NCBI GenBank assembly: GCA_015904075.1 | Contig: JABMDH010000018.1 | Span: 24,585-39,490, forward strand | DNA length: 14,906 nucleotides | DNA from: Nitrospira sp. | GTDB taxonomy: Bacteria > Nitrospirota > Nitrospiria > Nitrospirales > Nitrospiraceae | Reading direction: 5' to 3' | Part shown: piece by piece, positions 6,258 through 14,906 of the stretch | How the letters are laid out: each line of letters starts with the position of its first letter | How positions within the stretch are numbered: position 1 is the first letter of the stretch | Notes under the pieces: generated by a model | What the model saw: only the letters and a program-made list of their open reading frames with translations | The model's database searches: none | What the model was told of the DNA's origin: nothing | Program-made: the position numbers and the translations under genes

Positions 6258-6758
6258 CTACAGCCTGGCAAGGATTTCGTCTACGATCTGCGCGATCGGC
6301 CGTCCATCGGTTGCAACGACATGATCAGCCGCAGCCTCATACTTCGGCGTTCGCTCACGCAAGACATCCTGCACTTCCTCGACAAACGACTTGGTCCCCG
6401 TCAATGACGGACGCTGCGTATCTTGTCCAATACGTTTCGTGATCGTTTCGACCGAGGCCGTCAGCCAGAAAAGTGTGCCGGCGGTTTTTAGTCTGTCGAC
6501 ATTTTCCTGGCGAAGGATGGCCCCTCCCCCAGTATCGATAACCAGTCCGCCCCCATGCGCCAAATCCCGGCAGACCTGAGACTCAAGATCACGGAAATAG
6601 TCCCACCCATGCTGTGCAACAATCTCCGGAATGCTCTGCCCGGCTCGTTTCACAATCTCCGCATCCGTCGATACCATGGTGCGGCCAAGACGCGCGGCGA
6701 CCACTTTCCCGACGGTGCTCTTCCCGGTTCCACGATACCCGATGAGCACGACATTCAT
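6258..6758 (-). CDS. aroK: AroK, shikimate kinase
   Basis: The 166-aa P-loop kinase phosphorylates shikimate at the 3-hydroxyl with ATP, the fifth step toward chorismate. Walker A GYRGTGKS spans residues 7-14. Shikimate contacts are Asp32 in STDAEI, Arg56 in YFRDLE and the GGG at 77-79. The lid arginine is Arg116 in QRPSL, and RTPKY near 136-140 is the adenine-side motif. The frame extends 40 codons further upstream, but that part overlaps aroE and is not kinase-like; the ATG at 6758 overlaps the aroE stop as ATGA, a classic coupled start. GGAG lies 11 nt upstream inside aroE. Acts in the cytoplasm directly after AroE in the pathway. Confidence 0.96.
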   Translation of the reverse strand: MNVVLIGYRGTGKSTVGKVVAARLGRTMVSTDAEIVKRAGQSIPEIVAQHGWDYFRDLESQVCRDLAHGGGLVIDTGGGAILRQENVDRLKTAGTLFWLTASVETITKRIGQDTQRPSLTGTKSFVEEVQDVLRERTPKYEAAADHVVATDGRPIAQIVDEILARL

Positions 6759-7609
6759 TGAAAATGAGACTCCAACACCGCACGCATTTCGTCGACCGGC
6801 GCAGACTGAGTGGTCCACAGTTCGAACTGCGCGACCGCCTGATTGAGAAACATTTCCAGGCCAGGAATCGTCTTGCACCCAGCGCGCTTGGCATCTCTGA
6901 GCAGTCGAGTCTCCCGCGGATTATAGACGATGTCCATCACGGCAAGACCGGAGTGAAGCAGCGAGGTCGGCACGCACGTCGCGTCAACCTTGGGAGACAT
7001 GCCGATAGGAGTACAGTGAATCAGAACCTGGGCGTCAGGAACCGCCCTGCGGAGAATGCTGTCATCGAGAAAATAGTCTTCAACCACCAAATCGGTTTTC
7101 GACCGGAGGTCACTCGCCAATGCCGCCCGTTCTTTCTCATCGACTCCGAACAACATCAGCGCTGCGGCCTTCGACTCTGCTGCCAACGCAAAGGCAATGG
7201 CCCGCGCGGCGCCGCCGGATCCCAGCATGACGATACGCCGTCCCGCGAGTGTAACCCCGCCATCCCGCAGCGCTCGCAAAGCGCCTGTGGCATCCGTGTT
7301 ATGTCCGATTAGCCGCCCCTTCTCGGCCACGATGGTGTTGATTGCACCGATATGCCTCGCCGTCGGTTCTATCTCGTCAAGAAACGGTACCGCCGATACC
7401 TTATGCGGGATCGTGACGCTGGCACCGCGAAAATTCCCGAGCGCGCGAAGCCCTCTGACTGCCTCGCCGATCGATTCGACCCTCCAGGCAAGATACACAT
7501 AGTTAAGAGCGCGTCTTCGAAACGCCGCATTGTGGATCGCGGGGGAGAGTGAATGTTCGACAGGATTTCCGATAATGCCGCAAAATTTGGTCTCAACGTT
7601 GATATCCAT
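6755..7609 (-). CDS. aroE: AroE, shikimate 5-dehydrogenase
   Basis: The 284-aa enzyme reduces 3-dehydroshikimate to shikimate with NADPH. The N-terminal shikimate-binding motif EHSLSP carries Ser20 and Ser22; the catalytic Lys70 is in TIPHK; Asn91 and Asp106 (GHNTD) complete the site. The nucleotide-binding loop GSGGAARA lies at 130-137, and VYNP plus the C-terminal GLEMFLNQA motif follow. All expected catalytic residues are present. The ribosome site GAGG overlaps the end of the upstream SDR gene, whose stop is 13 nt before this start. aroK follows with a 4-nt overlap, so the product goes straight to its kinase. Confidence 0.97.
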   Translation of the reverse strand: MDINVETKFCGIIGNPVEHSLSPAIHNAAFRRRALNYVYLAWRVESIGEAVRGLRALGNFRGASVTIPHKVSAVPFLDEIEPTARHIGAINTIVAEKGRLIGHNTDATGALRALRDGGVTLAGRRIVMLGSGGAARAIAFALAAESKAAALMLFGVDEKERAALASDLRSKTDLVVEDYFLDDSILRRAVPDAQVLIHCTPIGMSPKVDATCVPTSLLHSGLAVMDIVYNPRETRLLRDAKRAGCKTIPGLEMFLNQAVAQFELWTTQSAPVDEMRAVLESHFQ

Positions 7610-7622
7610 TACGATAACACCC

Positions 7623-8378
7623 TCACCACACTGTCATCCCGCCATCAATCGTAAATGTTCCCCCCGTCACCCACTTCGCTTCATCGGAAGCAAGGTACAA
7701 CACCATATCGGCAACCTCTTCAGGTTTCCCGGGCCGGCGAATTGGGTAGCGGTCAAGAATCGGATTCAGTTGTTCAGGATTGGTCATGAGCGGCGCTGCC
7801 ATTGGAGTGGCGATCAGCCCGGGATTGACCACGTTGCAACGGACGCCGTCTTTGGCGTAATCGATGGCGATCGCGCGAGTCAGTGCATCCAGTGCGCCCT
7901 TGGAAGCAGCATAGGCAGGAAGATAGGGGATACCGACCAGGCTCGCGATCGATGAAATATTGACGATCGATCCCTGCCCCCGTTTCAACATTTCGGGAAC
8001 CGCCGCACGCGTCATGCGAAATACGCCGGTCAGGTTGACATCCAGTACGCGAGCCCAGGTCTCATCGTCGAGCTCATGAAGCCGTCGGCCGAACTCTCCA
8101 ACTCCGGCATTGTTGATCAAGATATCCAGGCTGCCGAATCGCTGGATCGCCTCATTCACAACCGCCCGTGTATGGCAATCGTCCGTGACCGAACCGGCAA
8201 CGGCAATTGCTTTGCCATTCCGCCGAGTAATCTCATGGACCACACGATCCAACTCATCCTGGCGACGTCCGGTGATCACCACCGCCGCCCCTTCTCGCAC
8301 AAACGTCCGGGCAATGGCTTCGCCGATTCCCGCATTGCCTCCGGTCACTACAGCAACTTTCCCTGCCAGCCGGCTCAT
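7623..8378 (-). CDS. Short-chain dehydrogenase/reductase (classical SDR, FabG-like)
   Basis: The 251-aa protein is a complete classical SDR: cofactor loop TGGNAGIG at 12-19, NNAG at 89-92, Asn115, and the catalytic triad Ser143, Tyr156, Lys160 (YAASK). Two arginines after the second strand (TGRRQ, 37-40) favour NADP(H) over NAD(H). The C-terminal IDGG motif is also typical. The substrate cannot be read from sequence; it could be a 3-oxoacyl carrier, a sugar or a quinone-type compound. GAGGAG lies 8 nt before the ATG, within the end of trmI; the start overlaps the trmI stop as ATGA. Its position inside a trmI-aroE-aroK operon is notable, but SDRs of this type are promiscuous neighbours. Confidence 0.9.
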   Translation of the reverse strand: MSRLAGKVAVVTGGNAGIGEAIARTFVREGAAVVITGRRQDELDRVVHEITRRNGKAIAVAGSVTDDCHTRAVVNEAIQRFGSLDILINNAGVGEFGRRLHELDDETWARVLDVNLTGVFRMTRAAVPEMLKRGQGSIVNISSIASLVGIPYLPAYAASKGALDALTRAIAIDYAKDGVRCNVVNPGLIATPMAAPLMTNPEQLNPILDRYPIRRPGKPEEVADMVLYLASDEAKWVTGGTFTIDGGMTVW

Positions 8379-9253
8379 CTGGTATGCTCCTCTCCCCGAT
8401 TACTGGACGCCTCCTCAGATATTCCTTGGCTCTCGGCCTCCTGTTTGTTTACAGAGTCCAGCAACCCAGGCTCAACTTTTCTAGCCACCGTGATGAACCC
8501 GGAATGGGCAACCATGCGATGATCGGGCCTCACACTTCGACCTTGAACCGACCAGGTCCGCAGCAGCGTCTCAAATGTTTCCACCATGGCAAAGACTGTC
8601 GTCCGCTCAAGTGCCTCAACCGTTTGCATCACTTGAGGAACGGTAGGAACAAAACTCACATAGATCCCGCCGGACCGAAGCGCTTGAGCGGCATGAGGAA
8701 TCACCTGCCATGGCTCCGGAAGATCGAGGACTACGCGATCGAACGGGATACCGTCATCCAGCAGCTCAATGCCCTCATAGGCATTCTTGCGCAAGGACAC
8801 CAGATTGGAGACAGGCCCCATATAGCGTTCGATGTTGAGCAGCGCGGTGCGTGCAAAGTCCTCCCGTACGTCATAGGTCACGACCAAGCCCCTCAACCCA
8901 ACCGCGCGCAACAACGCCATGGTCAGCGCCCCTGAACCGGTTCCGGCCTCAAATACTCGAGCCCCTGGATAGACATCCGCCCACATTGGGATAAGCGCAA
9001 GATCCTTCGGGTACAGCACTTGCGCACCACGTGGCATCTTCAGCACATAGTCCCCCAACGTCGGACGGAGCGCCAACATCTTCTTCCCTCGGGACAACGT
9101 CACCATAGTCGCATCAGGGCGTCCGATCAGTGCATCGTGCGCGATAGTCTGCCCACTGAATTGATATATTTCCCCGGCCTTCAGTGTCAGCGCGTAGTGG
9201 CGCCCCTTCTGATCGACGAGATGAATCCGTTCACCGCTCACAAGCTGTAACAT
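8375..9253 (-). CDS. trmI: TrmI, tRNA (adenine-58-N1)-methyltransferase
   Basis: The 292-aa protein is a class I SAM-dependent methyltransferase of the TrmI family, which makes m1A at position 58 of the tRNA T loop. An N-terminal beta domain (about residues 1-65) precedes the Rossmann domain, with SAM motif I EAGTGSGAL at 102-110 and the family's DLPEPW motif at 177-182. The last 30 residues are a polar tail. The ATG at 9253 has no GGAG-type site upstream. A promoter at 9276-9304 would give a leader of only about 16-20 nt, so translation starts from a short or unstructured leader. First gene of the trmI-SDR-aroE-aroK group. Confidence 0.93.
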   Translation of the reverse strand: MLQLVSGERIHLVDQKGRHYALTLKAGEIYQFSGQTIAHDALIGRPDATMVTLSRGKKMLALRPTLGDYVLKMPRGAQVLYPKDLALIPMWADVYPGARVFEAGTGSGALTMALLRAVGLRGLVVTYDVREDFARTALLNIERYMGPVSNLVSLRKNAYEGIELLDDGIPFDRVVLDLPEPWQVIPHAAQALRSGGIYVSFVPTVPQVMQTVEALERTTVFAMVETFETLLRTWSVQGRSVRPDHRMVAHSGFITVARKVEPGLLDSVNKQEAESQGISEEASSNRGEEHTR

Positions 9254-9789
9254 GGCGGCATTCTAGGGGGTTCATTCTATAGTTTGCAACCGAGCATCTG
9301 TCCTTCGGAGCAAGGCTTCATGACAATGCGTCGCGAAGTCATTATGGTGACGAGCGCTGATAACTGATGACAGATCGCACGCAATCAGACCATGGATCGG
9401 CTCGTTTTACTTCCCACCCTAAGCCCGTACCCTCAGCCATTCGCCATAGACTCATTCGACGAGTGGCATGTCGACTCGCAGGCACGTAGATGATCCTGCC
9501 GGTTAATGAGCCTCACCCGAATAGTGTGGCGATTCGGCCCCTGGACTGTAGGCAATTCTGCATAGTTGCCGCACAACTGAGACAGAACGATCTCATCTTC
9601 TTCATTAAGTCTCTTTAATAGTCTTGCAAATTCGAGGCGATCGGATCAGCCCGTTCTCATCTTCAATCCAGCACTCCTTTTGCTTGATAGAACAATAGAC
9701 AAAGGGAACGACCAGGATGAATCCTCTTGCTTCCATCACGCTCTAACTAAAGTAGACGGATCGGCAACCACGAGATGAAAGGTGATGCC
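9254..9789. other. Intergenic region between trmI and the sigma-factor gene
   Basis: The 536-nt region separates divergent genes. Its left end holds the trmI promoter. A 10-bp direct repeat TCTCATCTTC occurs at 9591-9600 and 9655-9664 on the plus strand. TTTAAT near 9614-9619 is a fair -10 candidate for the sigma gene but has no clear -35. A 40-codon plus-strand frame runs from 9367 to 9489 without a ribosome site and looks like chance. No RNA gene or riboswitch is recognised. The long untranslated leader may be regulatory. Confidence 0.4.
9276..9304 (-). promoter_or_regulatory. Likely sigma-70 promoter for the trmI-SDR-aroE-aroK operon
   Basis: On the minus strand AGGACA (9304-9299) and TATAGA (9281-9276) are separated by exactly 17 nt, matching 4 and 5 of the 6 consensus positions. 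The expected transcription start would be about 16-20 nt from the trmI ATG. Confidence 0.45.
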
Positions 9790-11049
<1,260 letters not shown>

Positions 11050-11071
11050 ACACTCTGGTTGCTCGCAAATC

Positions 11072-11099
11072 CGCAGGTCGGACGAACGCCCGGCCTGCG
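11072..11099 (+). terminator. GC-rich hairpin after the sigma-factor gene
   Basis: CGCAGGTCGG (11072-11081) pairs with CCGGCCTGCG (11090-11099) over 10 bp including one G-U pair, with an 8-nt loop, 22 nt past the sigma stop. A C-rich tract rather than a T-run follows. It resembles the hairpin beside pstS in lacking a T-tail and probably marks the 3' end of the sigma transcript. Confidence 0.5.
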
Positions 11100-11254
11100 A
11101 GATCCCGCTTCCCCCCCGATAACCAGTTATGCGACAATGTTTCGTCTATGGATGTGCGCGACATCGCCGCAAGAGACTTCTCCTTACCGACACGTTGCTT
11201 GTTCCGGTGCCTACACCTCTATGCAAACCGTCCCTCACTCCGGAAGGTGAATCA

Positions 11255-12070
11255 GTGACTAAGTCCTGTGCCTTAGAGCCTCCGGCCCGCACAACAGATC
11301 CTGTGTTTCCACCTGCCATCGCTGGATCGCTCCTTGTTTTTCCCACACCCGTCCCCTATTCCATCGCATGGGAACTACAATCCCGCCTCCACCAGGAACG
11401 CTTCTCGGATATGAGGCCGGATACGGTCGTCATCCTCGAACATCAACCGGTCTATACACTGGGGCGTAGCACCCACACAGCCGATTGGGGCGGCGATGAA
11501 GCCCTCTTACGGGTCAATGGAACGGCACTCTATCGGGTGAACCGTGGAGGCTCAGCCACCTACCATGGCCCTGGACAAATCGTCGTGTACCCGATCCTCA
11601 AGTTGGCTCAACACGCTGCAGGACCACGAAGACTCGTCCAGCTGCTTGAAGACGTGATCATTCGCCTGCTCAAACACTGGGATATCGACGGCCATCGAAT
11701 CGAGAAGAAACCGGGGATCTGGGTGCTGACGCCTCACCCGGCAAAAATTGCGTCTATCGGAATCCGCATCGAACGAGGCATTACCCTGCACGGATTTTCG
11801 CTCAACGTCGATATGGACTTGGCGCCGTTTCAGCGAATCCGTCCCTGTGGATTCACCGATTGCCTGGTCAGCTCCATGAACATGCTTTGCGGCAAAGGCA
11901 TCCCTCTCGATACGGTCAAATCTGACCTTGCCCGGATATTCGGCGAGGTGTTTTCGATGGAGTGGACCACCGTCGCAATACATCCCGGCAACCGTATTAC
12001 TGCAGCCGCTGAATTCGCATCACCGACCGATTCAACTTGTAACGGACCGAGGGCTTATGCAGGAGCTTGA
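11255..12070 (+). CDS. lipB: LipB, octanoyl-[ACP]:protein octanoyltransferase
   Basis: The enzyme moves octanoate from acyl carrier protein to the lipoyl domains of 2-oxoacid dehydrogenases and the glycine cleavage H protein, the first step of lipoate synthesis. Seen: ILEHQPVYTLGR; the signature RGGSATYHGPGQ at residues 97-108; the catalytic lysine in AKIASIG (about Lys164); and the acyl-accepting Cys198 in RPCGFTD. The frame is open from 11129, but AAGGTG lies 5 nt before the GTG at 11255 and the extra 42 residues are unlike the family, so GTG is chosen (271 aa). A 25-residue N-terminal and a 30-residue C-terminal extension remain relative to typical LipB. The glutamate dehydrogenase start lies inside its last codons. 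Confidence 0.95.
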   Translation: MTKSCALEPPARTTDPVFPPAIAGSLLVFPTPVPYSIAWELQSRLHQERFSDMRPDTVVILEHQPVYTLGRSTHTADWGGDEALLRVNGTALYRVNRGGSATYHGPGQIVVYPILKLAQHAAGPRRLVQLLEDVIIRLLKHWDIDGHRIEKKPGIWVLTPHPAKIASIGIRIERGITLHGFSLNVDMDLAPFQRIRPCGFTDCLVSSMNMLCGKGIPLDTVKSDLARIFGEVFSMEWTTVAIHPGNRITAAAEFASPTDSTCNGPRAYAGA

Positions 12071-13313
12071 TACCCACACCTTTCGTTTGGCGGTCGCACA
12101 ATTCGATCGAGCGGCTGAGGCGATGCAGCTGGACCCAAACCTGCGTGAACGGTTGAAGCTGCCCCAACGTTCACTCATCGTCAGCCTGCCGGTGCGCATG
12201 GATGATGGACGGGTGGAAGTCTTTACCGGCTATCGGGTACAACACGATTCCTCGCGCGGCCCCTGCAAAGGAGGCATTCGGTATCATCAGGACGTGAGCC
12301 TTGGAGAGGTCTCGGCTCTCGCGATGTGGATGACGTGGAAATGCGCTTTAGCGGGCCTGCCGTATGGTGGAGCAAAAGGCGGCATTCAGGTTTCGCCGAA
12401 GAAGTTATCCCGCGCCGAATTACAGCGACTAACACGGCGCTATGCCGCTGAAATTTTCCCCCTCATCGGCCCGGACAAGGACGTACCAGCCCCCGACGTA
12501 GGAACCGACGCGCAAGTCATGTCGTGGATCATGGATACCTATAGCCAACAGGTCGGCTATGCGGTTCCTGGTGTGGTGACCGGCAAACCGCTCTCGCTCG
12601 GCGGTAGCCTCGGGCGCGAAGAAGCCACCGGACGAGGGGTTGTCTATGTCACACTAGAAGCCCTCCGCCACCTCAAGCTATCGATCGAGAATACGACCGT
12701 CGCCATCCAGGGCTTTGGGAATGTCGGCTCCCACACCGCGCTCATCATGCAGCAAGCAGGCGCGCGAGTCGTTGCCGTCAGCGATGTGCTCGGAGGCATC
12801 TACAACATGAAGGGGCTGGATATCCCCGAGCTGATCACGCGCTACCGGAACTCCGGACAATCGCTCACTGACACAAAGATGGGGGAACCCATCACGAACG
12901 AGGAATTACTACAACTGGACTGTACGGTACTCGTCCCCGCAGCCCTCTCAGAGCAAATTACTGAAACCAATGCCCATCGCCTGCGCTGTCGCATTCTATC
13001 GGAAGGGGCAAACGGCCCGACAACCCTGGAGGCCGACCGCATACTCGAAGAAAAAGGCATCTTTATCATTCCCGATATTCTGGCGAATTCAGGCGGGGTG
13101 ATCGTATCGTATTTCGAGTGGGTGCAGGATCTTCAACGATTCTTTTGGAGCGCAAACGATATCCAGCAGCGGTTGCACAATATCATCACGTCGGCCTTTC
13201 ATCGCACCCTTCAGTTCTCGAACGAACGGCGGACATCGATGCGCATGGCGGCGCTCATGAGCGGAATCGACCAAGTCGCTCAAGCCCATCTTCAACGCGG
13301 ACTGTATCCGTAA
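12057..13313 (+). CDS. gdhA: Glutamate dehydrogenase
   Basis: The 418-aa enzyme interconverts glutamate and 2-oxoglutarate plus ammonium, linking nitrogen assimilation or glutamate catabolism to the TCA cycle. The dimerisation and substrate domain includes GPCKGGIRYH (Lys71), Lys95 and the signature LPYGGAKGG with catalytic Lys107. The Rossmann domain starts with GFGNVG at 219-224, and an Asp at 243 ending the second strand favours NAD(H). The NSGG and SYFEWVQ segments follow as in the family. The start at 12057 overlaps the end of lipB by 14 nt and has GAGGG a few bases upstream; longer versions read into lipB. Length is exactly that of the 420-residue hexameric class. Coenzyme preference is inference. 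Confidence 0.95.
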   Translation: MQELDTHTFRLAVAQFDRAAEAMQLDPNLRERLKLPQRSLIVSLPVRMDDGRVEVFTGYRVQHDSSRGPCKGGIRYHQDVSLGEVSALAMWMTWKCALAGLPYGGAKGGIQVSPKKLSRAELQRLTRRYAAEIFPLIGPDKDVPAPDVGTDAQVMSWIMDTYSQQVGYAVPGVVTGKPLSLGGSLGREEATGRGVVYVTLEALRHLKLSIENTTVAIQGFGNVGSHTALIMQQAGARVVAVSDVLGGIYNMKGLDIPELITRYRNSGQSLTDTKMGEPITNEELLQLDCTVLVPAALSEQITETNAHRLRCRILSEGANGPTTLEADRILEEKGIFIIPDILANSGGVIVSYFEWVQDLQRFFWSANDIQQRLHNIITSAFHRTLQFSNERRTSMRMAALMSGIDQVAQAHLQRGLYP

Positions 13314-13327
13314 CGGAGCGACAGACA

Positions 13328-13621
13328 GTGGCACGAGACGACGTCGCGACAGCGTGGGAACAATATTGTGGTGTGGGTTGGCCTCAATTCTCAAGCCCGC
13401 ACCAAGGCCAGCTGATGACCCTCGACACCGTCATCAGCGGGTGTGTCGTGTTCTTTCTGGACAGTCCCGAAGGACTCGACCACCAACGGATGGCCCTTGT
13501 GAGAGATTGTTTGGACGAGCTGGCCGAACTGACCGGAGAACTGGACACAGACTCTCAAACATACTTTCTCCGTCTGCGGGAGCTCGGAGAAATGCTGCTG
13601 GCCACAACGCCACAGCCCTAA
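13328..13621 (+). CDS. Uncharacterised 97-aa protein in the lipB-gdh operon
   Basis: I do not recognise this gene. GTG at 13328 is chosen because GGAG, just past the gdh stop, lies about 9 nt upstream; the open frame extends into gdh in another reading. The product is soluble, with a hydrophobic strand around residues 33-44 (TVISGCVVFFLD) and an acidic helical second half (RDCLDELAELTGELDTDSQT) ending in a short Leu-rich helix. No signal peptide or metal-binding cluster is seen. It begins 14 nt after gdh and ends 28 nt before the next gene, so it is part of the same transcript. Confidence 0.7.
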   Translation: MARDDVATAWEQYCGVGWPQFSSPHQGQLMTLDTVISGCVVFFLDSPEGLDHQRMALVRDCLDELAELTGELDTDSQTYFLRLRELGEMLLATTPQP

Positions 13622-13649
13622 TCACAGATCAGGAGTTAAGGAGAAGCAA

Positions 13650-14183
13650 ATGGGGACGCATCGTGTAGCACTCATATTGGTCTTGGCTATTGTAGGACTC
13701 CTGACCAGCCGTATCCCTTCGGCTCACGCCGAACCCTATGAGCTGAGTAAACACGATGTGACAGAGTCTGCATCGATTTCGAGCGTCACCATCTCGCTCT
13801 TCGGCATTAAGCTCGGCGACTCAGAGACCACCGCCATTGAAACCCTGGTCAATGGAACCATATCGGGTGTCAAGGCCGAGCAGGAAGCGGCCTTTATCTT
13901 CCTGCTCGATCAACGAAAACCGACCGGCCCCATGGCCGGTGTGCGCATCCAGGATGGGAAAGTCGACCTGATTTTTATCAACAACCGATTCGCGCACAAG
14001 ACCAGAGGCATCTTCCGCAACGTACTCAATAGCGAAAGCCCGGATGACATCCGTAAATTGCTGGGCAAGGAAGACTACGGCGACGAAAACGTGCTAGGCG
14101 CCGTGATGGCCTACGACAAGCAGGGGTTTCAGGTGAACTATCTGGGGAAAGACATCAATATTGAATTCGCGCAGCCACGTTAG
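13650..14183 (+). CDS. Secreted (periplasmic) protein of unknown function, 177 aa
   Basis: The N-terminus is a clear Sec signal peptide (hydrophobic core at residues 6-20, likely cleavage after AHA near residue 27). The mature part of about 150 residues has no Cys and alternates helices and strands: GIKLGDSETTAIETL, then VDLIFINN, then a second helix-strand unit (SPDDIRKLLG … VMAYDKQGFQVNYLG). This two-unit pattern resembles small SmpA/BLIP-like folds, but that is only an impression. AAGGAG lies 6 nt before the ATG. It is the last gene of the lipB-gdh run and converges on the carboxypeptidase gene with 25 nt between them. Confidence 0.8.
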   Translation: MGTHRVALILVLAIVGLLTSRIPSAHAEPYELSKHDVTESASISSVTISLFGIKLGDSETTAIETLVNGTISGVKAEQEAAFIFLLDQRKPTGPMAGVRIQDGKVDLIFINNRFAHKTRGIFRNVLNSESPDDIRKLLGKEDYGDENVLGAVMAYDKQGFQVNYLGKDINIEFAQPR

Positions 14184-14208
14184 CCCGCAAGACTCTTGAC
14201 GAATATAT

Positions 14209-14906
14209 CTACTGCACTGTTTCGGTTACGCGCAGGCCGTAGTCAATGAGGCTCTTGGCGGTGTTCCAGCGCCGCTTGGAGTTGAGAATGACGAGCAACA
14301 GATCGCTCCCATTGTGAGAGACTTTGGCGATCAAGCAACGCCCGGCTTTTGAGGTAAACCCTGTCTTGACCCCTTCGACACCGGGAATTTGACCCAACAG
14401 ACGATTGGTATTGTGCAGAAGATAGGCCCGATGGCCGCTCACCGGCGTGATCATCTCCCGTTCTTCGCGGACGAGTTCACGGAACACCGGATTCTGCATC
14501 GCAGCTTCACTGAGCCGAGCCAGATCCTCAGCTGTTGAATAGTGCTCCGCTCCATCGAATCCACAGCCATTGCTGAAATGGGTATCATTCAGCCCAAGTT
14601 CGAACGCCTTGGCGTTCATCAGCGCGACAAATTGTTGCTCGTCGCCGCCGACATGTTCGACGGCCGCCAGACAGGCATCATTGGCAGAAACAATCAGCAT
14701 CGCCTTGAGCAAATCTCCCAAACGAAATACCTCGCCGGTTTTCAAGCGTAAATGCGTCTTGGGCGCGCGCGCGGCGTTCTTGCTGATCGTCGCCTGTTCA
14801 TCCAAATGCCCTCGCTCAAGAATGACAAGCGCCGACATGATTTTCGTCAAACTCGCCGGTGACATCCGCTGCTCAGACTCATACTCATAGAGGACACGGC
14901 CGGAAC
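14209..14906 (-). CDS. D-Ala-D-Ala carboxypeptidase (peptidase S11), 5' end outside window
   Basis: A penicillin-binding protein of the DacA/PBP5-PBP7 family that trims or cleaves peptidoglycan peptides. The reading frame continues to the window edge past the ATG at 14865 (residues SGRVLYEYESEQR), so that ATG is internal and the N-terminus with its signal peptide is missing. The three active-site motifs are present: SLTK, SAN in VSANDA, and KTG in VKTGFTSKAG. The protein ends shortly after the catalytic domain (LRVTETVQ), so the PBP5-type C-terminal beta domain and amphipathic membrane anchor are absent, which is closer to PBP7-like or short DacA forms. Confidence 0.92.
   Translation of the reverse strand, partial: SGRVLYEYESEQRMSPASLTKIMSALVILERGHLDEQATISKNAARAPKTHLRLKTGEVFRLGDLLKAMLIVSANDACLAAVEHVGGDEQQFVALMNAKAFELGLNDTHFSNGCGFDGAEHYSTAEDLARLSEAAMQNPVFRELVREEREMITPVSGHRAYLLHNTNRLLGQIPGVEGVKTGFTSKAGRCLIAKVSHNGSDLLLVILNSKRRWNTAKSLIDYGLRVTETVQ

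Noticed and set aside
6758..7312. Plus-strand 184-aa frame opposite aroE
   Set aside because: Antisense to a complete aroE with all catalytic motifs; rich in His/Arg/Gln as is typical of shadow frames.
9367..9489. 40-codon frame upstream of the sigma gene
   Set aside because: No ribosome site, and the composition looks random.
11129..11254. 42-residue N-terminal extension of lipB
   Set aside because: No ribosome site at 11129 and no family similarity; GTG 11255 has AAGGTG at 5 nt.
11928..12056. N-terminal extension of glutamate dehydrogenase
   Set aside because: It overlaps lipB out of frame; the ATG at 12057 gives the exact family length.

Overview
The window looks like chromosomal DNA from a Gram-negative, moderately GC-rich bacterium. 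It encodes an outer-membrane porin ending in Phe, a Pal lipoprotein, periplasmic proteins with Sec signals and strong GGAG-type ribosome binding sites. The gene set and protein flavour fit Nitrospira (Nitrospirota), but that placement is inference from protein style, not from a marker gene. I see no mobile element, CRISPR array, prophage or toxin-antitoxin module. This is mostly core housekeeping DNA with several small or uncharacterised genes between known ones.

Layout. (1) 1-2683, minus strand: a phosphate-starvation block made of a phosphate-selective porin and the periplasmic phosphate-binding protein PstS. Each is preceded by an array of (G/T)TAAC pentamers at exact 11-bp spacing, the geometry of a Pho box. 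A 13-bp GC hairpin follows pstS. (2) 2737-5308: a membrane-anchored unknown (+), then on the minus strand msrA with an unlisted 53-aa acidic gene upstream, a PilZ protein and pal, with a large hairpin between pal and pilZ. (3) 5309-6182: a gene-poor stretch holding an unlisted 48-aa single-span membrane protein and tRNA-Arg(TCG). (4) 6258-9253, minus strand: a tight operon trmI - SDR - aroE - aroK with ATGA overlaps or a 13-nt gap, driven by a likely promoter at 9276-9304 and running toward the tRNA gene. (5) 9254-9789: a 536-nt leader or intergenic region before a RpoD/RpoS-type sigma factor (+). (6) 11255-14183, plus strand: lipB - glutamate dehydrogenase - 97-aa unknown - secreted unknown, apparently one operon. 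(7) 14209-14906, minus strand: a D-Ala-D-Ala carboxypeptidase cut by the window edge.

How the genes work together. The porin and PstS form the outer-membrane and periplasmic steps of high-affinity phosphate uptake and seem to share a PhoB-like regulator. The aroE/aroK pair supplies consecutive steps of the shikimate pathway, together with a tRNA m1A58 methyltransferase and a dehydrogenase of unknown substrate. Pal, PilZ and the carboxypeptidase belong to envelope and second-messenger functions. Several start codons were moved from the longest reading frame to the one with a proper ribosome binding site (pstS, msrA, pilZ, pal, aroK, the sigma factor, lipB, gdh and the 97-aa gene). I found no convincing new multi-gene system; the most notable items are the 11-bp Pho arrays and the hidden small genes.
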